5,990 nucleotides of DNA from Acidimicrobiaceae bacterium UBA7830. GTDB taxonomy: Bacteria; Actinomycetota; Acidimicrobiia; Acidimicrobiales; Ilumatobacteraceae. The position numbers and the translations under genes are program-made. The notes under the pieces are model-generated. The model was not told the origin of the DNA and made no database searches. It saw nothing but the letters and a program-made list of their open reading frames with translations. Shown here piece after piece: positions 1 to 4,970 of the stretch (positions are counted from its first letter, which is position 1; every line of letters starts with the position of its first letter). The stretch covers positions 8,838-14,827 of the forward strand of contig DLTS01000097.1 in assembly GCA_002501485.1 (NCBI GenBank). The letters are read 5' to 3'.

Positions 1-420
1 GGGGTTGCTCGGGTAGTGATGGGATCGGCTGCAATTCGCGATCCAAACCTCGTTGCTCGGTGCGCCCCGGTGTTACCAATTGCGGTCGGTCTCGATCATC
101 GCAACGGAGTCGTTGCACTCGAGGGCTGGACGGAGGCATCAACCCTTCAACTGTATGACGCGTTGAGCTTGTATCCGACTGCGGATGCATTTGTGATCAC
201 CGATATTTCCCGCGACGGCATGCTCGTTGGTCCAGATCTTGAGGGTCTGGCAATGGCATCATCGTCGACGACGATTCCCGTTATTGCGAGCGGCGGAGTG
301 TCATCCCTCGACGACATTCGTGCACTCTCGACCATGGATGGCCTCGCAGGAGTAATTGCGGGCAAGGCAATCTACGAGGGTCGCTTTGCCGTGACTGACG
401 CAGTGGCGGTGCTGCAATGA
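1..420 (+). CDS. hisA: HisA, ProFAR isomerase (C-terminal part; start lies outside the window)
   Basis: Histidine biosynthesis enzyme of the cytoplasm. It isomerises the aminoaldose ProFAR to the aminoketose PRFAR (an Amadori rearrangement), the substrate of HisF. The reading frame is open from base 1, giving 139 residues of a family usually about 240 long, so roughly the first 100 are missing. Visible (beta/alpha)8-barrel landmarks, in residues of the fragment: GVARVVMGSAA at 1-11; AVGLDHRNG at 28-36, whose Asp32 is the likely second catalytic aspartate; GW at 42-43; TDISRDGMLVGP at 67-78; IPVIASGGVSS at 92-102, a phosphate-binding strand and loop; and GVIAGKAIYEG at 117-127. Some actinobacteria use PriA, a HisA that also does the TrpF reaction. 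The missing N-terminal half and the unknown trpF status prevent a decision, so plain HisA is called. It ends in ATGA, overlapping hisF. Confidence 0.95.
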   Translation, partial: GVARVVMGSAAIRDPNLVARCAPVLPIAVGLDHRNGVVALEGWTEASTLQLYDALSLYPTADAFVITDISRDGMLVGPDLEGLAMASSSTTIPVIASGGVSSLDDIRALSTMDGLAGVIAGKAIYEGRFAVTDAVAVLQ

Positions 421-1196
421 ACGATCGTGTGGCGAGGGTCATCCCGTGCCTTGATGTCACCGAAGGTCGCGTGGTGAAGGGGGTTAATTTCGTCGGACTT
501 CGTGACGCTGGCGATCCGGTTGAACTCGCTCAACGCTACGACACTCAGGGAGCGGACGAACTCGTCTTTCTGGATATCACTGCATCGAGTGATCATCGAA
601 CAACGACGATCGAAATGGTGGAACGGGTCGCAGAGCAGGTTTTCTTGCCGTTCACCGTGGGCGGTGGAATCCGTACGCTGAACGATGCGCGGCGAATGCT
701 GCGAGCGGGAGCCGACAAAGTGAGCGTGAACACCGCTGCCGTCGAACGTCGTGAACTCATTTCAGAAATTGCTGATGTCTTTGGCACCCAGTGTGTGGTC
801 TGCGCAGTCGATGCCCGCCAGACCCCAAGTGGATCGTTCGAGGTCTTTCTTCACGGCGGCCGCACCCCAACTGGCATTGACGCCATCGAATGGGCAGCGA
901 CAGCGGTCGAGCTCGGCGCCGGTGAACTACTCGTCACCTCGATGGATCGCGACGGAACCCGGGAAGGGTTCGATCACTCGCTAAATTCGCGCATCTCGCA
1001 GGAAGTATCGGTTCCAATCATCGCAAGCGGTGGTGTCGGAACACTTGAGCATCTCGCCGATGGAGTGTTGCAAGGTAACGCTGACGCGGTGCTCGCCGCA
1101 TCAATTTTCCACTTCGGTGAACACACCATTGCAGAGGCAAAAGCGCTAATGGCAGAACGAGGCATACGGGTTCGGCCATCAGCTGGCTCTGATTAG
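417..1196 (+). CDS. hisF: HisF, cyclase subunit of imidazole glycerol phosphate synthase
   Basis: With the glutaminase HisH, HisF converts PRFAR plus ammonia into imidazole glycerol phosphate and AICAR. It has 259 residues, a normal length for this (beta/alpha)8 barrel. It carries RVIPCLDV at 7-14 with catalytic Asp13 and CAVDARQ at 129-135 with catalytic Asp132 (equivalent to Asp11 and Asp130 of well-studied HisF). Phosphate-binding and barrel motifs follow: VGGGIRT at 81-87, GGRTPTGIDAIEWA at 147-160, TSMDRDGTREGFD at 174-186, and IIASGGVGT at 201-209. The ATG overlaps the hisA stop codon by 4 bases (ATGA), which implies translational coupling, and a weak purine stretch (GGCGG, 405-409) lies just upstream. 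hisH is not in this window. The gene that follows is not hisI or hisE, so the histidine run ends here at least locally. Confidence 0.98.
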   Translation: MNDRVARVIPCLDVTEGRVVKGVNFVGLRDAGDPVELAQRYDTQGADELVFLDITASSDHRTTTIEMVERVAEQVFLPFTVGGGIRTLNDARRMLRAGADKVSVNTAAVERRELISEIADVFGTQCVVCAVDARQTPSGSFEVFLHGGRTPTGIDAIEWAATAVELGAGELLVTSMDRDGTREGFDHSLNSRISQEVSVPIIASGGVGTLEHLADGVLQGNADAVLAASIFHFGEHTIAEAKALMAERGIRVRPSAGSD

Positions 1197-1217
1197 GAGT
1201 TGCTTGGAATCTGCCTG

Positions 1218-1223
1218 TACGTT
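1218..1223 (+). promoter_or_regulatory. Candidate -10 element before the aldo/keto reductase
   Basis: TACGTT fits the actinobacterial -10 consensus TANNNT. It is followed by exactly 6 bases and then an in-frame ATG at 1230, so transcription would begin at or next to that ATG. No convincing -35 box is seen at 17-19 bases upstream. The site lies in the 54-base gap after hisF, so the reductase may be transcribed independently of the his operon. The call rests on pattern matching only. Confidence 0.35.
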
Positions 1224-1240
1224 CAACACATGGCAATCCC

Positions 1241-1245
1241 GGAAG
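1241..1245 (+). promoter_or_regulatory. Shine-Dalgarno-like site favouring the 1251 start
   Basis: GGAAG is followed by 5 bases and then the ATG at 1251. It supports 1251 over the in-frame alternatives: ATG 1230, which has no ribosome site, and TTG 1200, which has AGGAG (1195-1199) directly abutting it and therefore too close. Confidence 0.45.
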
Positions 1246-1250
1246 ACAAC

Positions 1251-2213
1251 ATGGAATACCGCAGGCTCGGTGCGACCGGCCTCAAGGTGAGCGTTCTCTC
1301 GTACGGCTCATGGGTGACGTTTGATACGCAGATGGCAGACGATCCTGCGCTTGAATGCATGCAGGCAGCGCACGATGCGGGGTGCAATTTCTTCGATAAC
1401 GCAGAGGCCTACGCCGGCGGTCGAAGCGAATCAATCATGGGTCGAGTGTTTCGTGATCTCGGGTGGCCGCGCTGGTCTTACGTTGCCACGACAAAGCTGT
1501 TTTGGGGTATCCACGGAGACGACCCAAATATGCGCAACACCCTCAACCGCAAGTATCTGATGCAGGCGATTGACGCCTCTCTCGAACGCCTGCAAATGGA
1601 TTTTGTTGATGTGGTCTACTGCCACCGGTCTGACCCCAACACTCCAATGGAAGAGACCGTGTGGGCGATGAGCGACATGGTGTCAAGCGGCAAGGCGCTG
1701 TACTGGGGTACGAGCGAGTGGTCCGCCGACGAGATCCGTCACGCAATAGCGATTGCTCAACTGCATCATTTGCACGCTCCTGTCACCGAACAGTCGCAGT
1801 ACAACCTTTTAGAGCGCCGCAAAGTCGAGCGGGAGTATCAGCGGCTTCATTCCGAAACGGGCTATGGAAATACGATTTGGAGTCCGCTTGCGTCGGGGTT
1901 GCTTACTGGCAAGTACCGAGATGGAATTCCTGAGAACTCACGTGCCGCGCTTTCGGGTTACGAGTGGCTTCGTTCTCGAATGAGTGATGAAGCTGCCCTT
2001 GCCCGAATTGAGCGGTTGCGCCCCATCGCTGACCGTATTGGCTGCTCAATTGCTCAACTAGCAATTGCGTGGTGCACGTTGCATCCAATGGTGTCAACAG
2101 TGATTACCGGTGCGAGCCGGGCTTCGCAGGTGACGGAGAACTTTGCAGCACTCGATGTCATCCCATTGCTGACCGCCGACGTCGCTGAGGAAATCACTGC
2201 GACGATCGGGTGA
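1251..2213 (+). CDS. Aldo/keto reductase, potassium-channel beta-subunit-like group
   Basis: Probable NADPH-dependent cytoplasmic oxidoreductase acting on aldehydes or ketones; the substrate cannot be read from the sequence. It has 320 residues forming one complete (alpha/beta)8 aldo/keto reductase barrel. The catalytic tetrad is present: Asp49 and Tyr54 (FFDNAEAYAGG), Lys82 (TTKLFWG) and His125 (VVYCHRSD). The stretch DPNTPMEETVWAM (128-140) followed by YWGTSEWS (151-158) is typical of Kv-beta-like and glyceraldehyde-3-phosphate-reductase-like (YghZ) members. SPLASGLLTGKY (211-222) and GASRASQVTEN (287-297) are the cofactor-binding segments. Unlike animal Kv-beta, which I recall as having Asn, it keeps the tetrad His, so it should be a working enzyme. 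The start at 1251 matches the family N-terminus (MEYRRLG) and has GGAAG upstream. ATG 1230 would add 7 residues and is a real alternative (leaderless pattern). The gene ends 11 bases from the convergent fabI stop. Confidence 0.93.
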   Translation: MEYRRLGATGLKVSVLSYGSWVTFDTQMADDPALECMQAAHDAGCNFFDNAEAYAGGRSESIMGRVFRDLGWPRWSYVATTKLFWGIHGDDPNMRNTLNRKYLMQAIDASLERLQMDFVDVVYCHRSDPNTPMEETVWAMSDMVSSGKALYWGTSEWSADEIRHAIAIAQLHHLHAPVTEQSQYNLLERRKVEREYQRLHSETGYGNTIWSPLASGLLTGKYRDGIPENSRAALSGYEWLRSRMSDEAALARIERLRPIADRIGCSIAQLAIAWCTLHPMVSTVITGASRASQVTENFAALDVIPLLTADVAEEITATIG

Positions 2214-2224
2214 ACGCGTTCGGG

Positions 2225-2992
2225 TTACGCCCCGACCGCGTGATAACCGCCATCAACGTGAATGATCTCTCCGGTCGTTGCCGGGAACCAGTCGGATAAC
2301 AACGCAACACAGGCCTTCGCAACTGGCAGAGGATCGTTGACATCCCACCCCAACGGTGCCCGCCCGTCCCAAGTGTCTTCGAATAGAGCGAAGCCGGGGA
2401 TTGATTTCGCCGCCATCGTTCGCACGGGGCCCGCAGCGACAAGATTGCACCGGATGTTGTTTGGCCCAAGTTCTTTCGCCAAGTAGCGCGAGAGGCTTTG
2501 AAGGGCGGACTTCGCCACACCCATCCAGTTATAGGCGGGCCAAGCTTGCGAATTGTCGAAATCTAAACCGACGATTGACCCGCCGTCTGACATCAACGGA
2601 ACGAATGCGTCAGCGAGCGTTTTCAGTGAGTAGGTCGAAATATGCATTGCTGTTGCGACGTCTTCCCAAGGCGCACCGAAAAAGTCATCTCCGAGACATG
2701 ATGCCGGTGCAAAGCCAATGGCATGTAAGACCCCGTCTACTCGGCCCCAACGTTCGCTCACCGTGTTTCGTACGGCCTCTACGTGTTCGGGAACGGTGAC
2801 ATCGAGTTCCAATACTTCAATCTCTGGGTCAATCTTTCGAGCGGTCCTCTTCGTGAGAGACAGTGCCCGCCCAGCACCGGTCAGAATGAGGTTCGCCCCC
2901 TCGGCATTGGCAATCTCTGCCACCCCATATGCAAGAGAGGCGTCGGTGAGGACTCCGGTGATGACCAGATTTTTTCCGTCGAGAATTCCCAT
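2225..2992 (-). CDS. fabI: Enoyl-[acyl-carrier-protein] reductase (NADH), FabI/InhA type
   Basis: Last step of each type II fatty-acid elongation round: reduction of trans-2-enoyl-ACP, normally with NADH. It has 255 residues, a usual length, in a Rossmann short-chain dehydrogenase fold. Landmarks: the divergent nucleotide loop GVLTDASLAYGVA (13-25), LDVTVPEH (63-70), LHAIGFAP (89-96), GGSIVGLDFD (137-146), YNWMGVAKSAL (154-164), AAGPVRTMAAKSIPGF (186-201) and SDWFPATTGEIIHVDGG (233-249). Tyr154 and Lys161 are catalytic and Phe145 matches InhA Phe149; the Phe-Tyr-Lys spacing equals that of InhA. The resemblance to mycobacterial InhA is close. One difference is Ala91, where InhA has Ser94. The frame stays open upstream to 3253, but homology begins at the Met encoded at 2990-2992 and further extension would run into npdG. 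No Shine-Dalgarno is visible. No fabG partner is adjacent. Confidence 0.96.
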   Translation of the reverse strand: MGILDGKNLVITGVLTDASLAYGVAEIANAEGANLILTGAGRALSLTKRTARKIDPEIEVLELDVTVPEHVEAVRNTVSERWGRVDGVLHAIGFAPASCLGDDFFGAPWEDVATAMHISTYSLKTLADAFVPLMSDGGSIVGLDFDNSQAWPAYNWMGVAKSALQSLSRYLAKELGPNNIRCNLVAAGPVRTMAAKSIPGFALFEDTWDGRAPLGWDVNDPLPVAKACVALLSDWFPATTGEIIHVDGGYHAVGA

Positions 2993-2998
2993 GCATGC

Positions 2999-3004
2999 AA
3001 CGTA
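2999..3004 (-). promoter_or_regulatory. Candidate -10 element for a leaderless fabI transcript
   Basis: On the minus strand this reads TACGTT, followed by 6 bases (GCATGC) and then the fabI ATG. That spacing places the transcription start on the A of the ATG. The absence of a Shine-Dalgarno before fabI agrees with a leaderless mRNA, a common arrangement in actinobacteria. The region 17-18 bases further upstream has no good -35 box. Inference from pattern only. Confidence 0.4.
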
Positions 3005-3071
3005 GCCGACATTGCGAATGCTTAACGGGCTTCGTTCATGTCGAAGAACTGCTCCACCTACCAGTTGATTG

Positions 3072-3111
3072 TCTCGCCATTTTCGACCTGCCGTGTGCGA
3101 CAATGGCGAGA
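3072..3111 (+). repeat. Inverted repeat reaching into the npdG start codon
   Basis: TCTCGCCATT (3072-3081) and AATGGCGAGA (3102-3111) are perfect 10-base reverse complements. After one mismatch (3082/3101) three more pairs form (TCG 3083-3085 with CGA 3098-3100), giving 13 of 14 paired positions around a 12-base centre (3086-3097). The right arm includes most of the candidate npdG -10 and the A of its ATG. It could be a DNA operator for a dimeric regulator or, if transcription starts further upstream, an mRNA hairpin burying the start codon. No U-tract follows, so it is not an intrinsic terminator. Confidence 0.7.
3099..3104 (+). promoter_or_regulatory. Candidate -10 element for npdG
   Basis: GACAAT is followed by 6 bases and then the npdG ATG. 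It departs from TANNNT at the first base and has no clear -35 partner, so it is weaker than the fabI and aldo/keto reductase candidates. It sits mostly inside the right arm of the 3072-3111 dyad, so a protein bound there would block it. GGCGAG directly abuts the ATG and is too close to act as a ribosome site. Confidence 0.25.
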
Positions 3112-3782
3112 TGAAGATCGGATTGATCGGAGGAAGCGGACCTGCGGGCTCGGCTCTTGCGGCGCGTCTCGCAAGCGTGGGATACGAATGTGTCATCGGG
3201 TCCCGCTCCAAATACCGAGCGATGGAGGCGCGCGACCGGGCGATCGAAAGCAACCCAGAATTGGTATCACTACTTGGTTACGGCGACAACGAAGCAGCAG
3301 CGGCATGCGATCTAGTGGTCATCGCAACACCGTGGGATTCAGCTGCAACGACGGCGAAAGAGTTCGAAGACTTATTGAAGGGCAAGGTGCTCGTGAGCAT
3401 GGCGAATGCCTTAGTCAAAGTCGGCCCCGAATTTCAACCGCTCGTTCCACCTAGAGGGAGTGTTGCTGCGCATGTACAGGCGGCCATGCCAGAGAGCCGT
3501 GTCGTTGCTGCATTTCACCACCTGCCGGCAAAAGAACTGGGACATCTCGGCGAGCCAATCGACTCAGACGTATTGATCTGTGGCGATGATCCGAACGCAG
3601 TCGAAACGGTGAGCGAAATCGTCGGAAAAATTCCTGGCTGTCGCCCGCTTGACGCCGGTGAGTTGTCGAATGCGACCGCAATCGAGGCGTTTACTGCGGT
3701 ACTGCTTCAACTCAACGTCCGATACCGCACGAGGGTCGCACCAAAACTCACCGGTATTCGAGACACCAGCCTGTCGAACTGA
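3111..3782 (+). CDS. npdG: F420H2:NADP oxidoreductase (NADPH-dependent F420 reductase)
   Basis: Transfers hydride between NADP(H) and the deazaflavin cofactor F420; in actinobacteria it is thought mainly to supply F420H2 to F420-dependent reductases. It has 223 residues, close to the usual 210-230. An N-terminal Rossmann motif GGSGPAG (7-13) is followed by GSRS (30-33), the site that in this family recognises the NADP 2'-phosphate. Further landmarks are IATPWD (71-76), AAFHHLPA (133-140), VLICGDDP (154-161) and the C-terminal signature GCRPLDAGELSNATAIEAF (176-194), which matches archaeal Fno (RPLDAG-LSN). ATG 3111 is chosen because MKIGLIGG is the natural start of the fold; an upstream in-frame ATG at 3069 would add 14 residues without homology. 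It is transcribed divergently from fabI and followed after 9 bases by mshC, so the pair is probably an operon. The start codon overlaps an inverted repeat. Confidence 0.93.
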   Translation: MKIGLIGGSGPAGSALAARLASVGYECVIGSRSKYRAMEARDRAIESNPELVSLLGYGDNEAAAACDLVVIATPWDSAATTAKEFEDLLKGKVLVSMANALVKVGPEFQPLVPPRGSVAAHVQAAMPESRVVAAFHHLPAKELGHLGEPIDSDVLICGDDPNAVETVSEIVGKIPGCRPLDAGELSNATAIEAFTAVLLQLNVRYRTRVAPKLTGIRDTSLSN

Positions 3783-3786
3783 GGTG
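3781..3786 (+). promoter_or_regulatory. Shine-Dalgarno site of mshC
   Basis: GAGGTG, a good anti-16S match, lies 5 bases before ATG 3792 and overlaps the npdG stop codon (TGA 3780-3782). It supports 3792 over the in-frame ATGs at 3798 and 3801, and suggests that mshC translation is linked to termination of npdG. Confidence 0.65.
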
Positions 3787-3791
3787 TTGAG

Positions 3792-4928
3792 ATGTCAATG
3801 ATGTTGTATGACACTGCGCGGCGCAAGGTCGTACCGTTCTCGCCGCCGCAGCAAGTGTTGATGTACGTCTGCGGAATCACGCCCTATGACGCAACGCACT
3901 TGGGTCATGCATCGACGTTTCTCACCTATGACGTAGTGATCAGACGACTGATTGATCTTGGGCATGAAGTGCGGTGTGTTCGAAATGTCACCGATGTTGA
4001 TGATCCATTATTCGCGAAGGCCCGCGAACTCGGTGTTCACTATCTCGACCTTGCAGCAGGGGAAGAAGCGCGCTTCAACGCCGACATGGAGGCCCTCAAT
4101 GTTCTCCCGGTTCACGCTGCGCCGCGCGCCTCTTCAGCGATTCCTGACATCCGCAAGTTCATCCAAGCAGTCCTTGACGAAGGGCATGCATACGTCAGCG
4201 GAGACTCGGTCTATTTCGATGTGAGCACGTTCGATACATTCGGTGCAGTCAGTGGCTACCCACAAGAAGAAATGCTGCGATTGGCGGCATTGCGTGGCGG
4301 CAATATCGACGACCCTCAGAAACGAAATCCGCTCGACTTTGTTCTCTGGCAACCTTCGGCTGCCGACGAACCGGCTTGGGAAACCCCGTGGGGTCCTGGG
4401 CGTCCCGGTTGGCATGTCGAATGCAGCGCTCTTGCGTTACGTGAACTCGGCGAGCATGTGCACCTTCATGGCGGGGGAGCTGACCTCATTTTCCCTCATC
4501 ACGAATGTGAGCGGGCCCAGTCTGAATCAGCAACAAACACTCCGTTTGTTGACCATTGGATGCATGCCGCTCTCATTTCAAAAAATGGCGAAAAAATGTC
4601 AAAGAGTCTCGGCAACCTCGTGTTCATCGACGCTTTGCGTGAAGTGTGGGATCCCCGAACCATTCGACTCGGCATCATCTCGCATCACTATCGAACCGAG
4701 TGGGAATGGCATGACAATCTCATGCCATCGTCGAATGAGCGGCTGGCTCGTTGGCAGGGGAGTGTCGGAGGTGATGACGATGAGGCGCTCATCGACGCAG
4801 TGCGTGCTGCGTTAGACGATGACCTCGACACCCCTGACGCCTGCGCCCATATTGATTCGGCCGTGAGCGAAGGCAGGGATGCAACTGCCGCGGCGGCGCT
4901 ACTCGGTATTGATCTAGTCGCCGGATGA
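3792..4928 (+). CDS. mshC: MshC, cysteine:GlcN-inositol ligase of mycothiol synthesis
   Basis: ATP-dependent ligation of L-cysteine to glucosaminyl-inositol, the step before MshD acetylation gives mycothiol, the major thiol of actinobacteria. It is related to class I cysteinyl-tRNA synthetase. MYVCGITPYDATHLGHA (24-40) is the MshC form of the nucleotide-binding segment, with HLGH as the HIGH motif; CysRS typically has CGPTVYD there. KMSKS is at 268-272. Cys27, Cys211 and His236 match the zinc ligands that bind the cysteine substrate; the 25-residue Cys-His spacing equals that of mycobacterial MshC as I remember it. NVTDVDDPLF (65-74), GRPGWHVECSA (203-213) and GGGADLIFPHHE (227-238) are conserved. 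At 378 residues it lacks the long C-terminal anticodon-binding part of CysRS and is somewhat shorter than typical MshC (about 410), mostly at the N-terminus. It follows npdG by 9 bases. CysRS is the main alternative and is judged unlikely. Confidence 0.95.
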   Translation: MSMMLYDTARRKVVPFSPPQQVLMYVCGITPYDATHLGHASTFLTYDVVIRRLIDLGHEVRCVRNVTDVDDPLFAKARELGVHYLDLAAGEEARFNADMEALNVLPVHAAPRASSAIPDIRKFIQAVLDEGHAYVSGDSVYFDVSTFDTFGAVSGYPQEEMLRLAALRGGNIDDPQKRNPLDFVLWQPSAADEPAWETPWGPGRPGWHVECSALALRELGEHVHLHGGGADLIFPHHECERAQSESATNTPFVDHWMHAALISKNGEKMSKSLGNLVFIDALREVWDPRTIRLGIISHHYRTEWEWHDNLMPSSNERLARWQGSVGGDDDEALIDAVRAALDDDLDTPDACAHIDSAVSEGRDATAAAALLGIDLVAG

Positions 4929-4955
4929 TCTCGTGTTGCGCGGGTCTTAGGCTCG

Positions 4956-4961
4956 TAGACT
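4956..4961 (+). promoter_or_regulatory. Weak candidate -10 element for thrS
   Basis: TAGACT fits TANNNT and lies 9 bases before ATG 4971, inside the 42-base gap after mshC. A possible -35, TTGCGC (4936-4941), is only 14 bases away, shorter than usual. No strong Shine-Dalgarno is seen, only GGGG at 4964-4967. The gap is too short for a T-box leader. thrS could equally be read through from npdG-mshC. Confidence 0.2.
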
Positions 4962-4970
4962 TCGGGGCGT

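Noticed and set aside
1195..1202. AGGAG followed directly by a TTG as the aldo/keto reductase start
   Set aside because: There is no spacing between the ribosome site and the start, and the 17 added residues do not match the family N-terminus.
2214..2235. Possible bidirectional terminator between the convergent genes
   Set aside because: Only a 5-bp stem (2220-2224 with 2231-2235) around a 6-base loop that contains the fabI stop codon, with no T-tract on either side; too weak to call. The AACGCGTT palindrome at 2213-2220 is also short.
2356..2799. 147-codon open frame on the plus strand
   Set aside because: It lies wholly antisense to the conserved fabI coding sequence and its product has no recognisable fold or motif.
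3030..3046. Small inverted repeat CTTCG...CGAAG upstream of fabI
   Set aside because: A 5-bp stem with a 7-base centre is expected by chance in a region this long; far weaker than the 3072-3111 dyad.
2993..3253. Upstream extension of the fabI frame on the minus strand (87 more codons)
   Set aside because: The added residues show no enoyl-reductase homology, overlap the npdG coding region head-on, and the InhA-like N-terminus begins at the Met encoded at 2990-2992.
4243..4815. 190-codon open frame on the plus strand
   Set aside because: Out-of-frame shadow inside mshC, whose own frame carries all the conserved motifs across this span.
3792..4928. Annotation of this gene as cysS (cysteinyl-tRNA synthetase)
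   Set aside because: The CGITPYDATHLGHA segment and the absence of an anticodon-binding C-terminal domain are MshC traits; CysRS is typically longer and has CGPTVYD.
4929..4970. T-box riboswitch before thrS
   Set aside because: The 42-base gap cannot hold a T-box leader, and no specifier stem or antiterminator sequence is visible.
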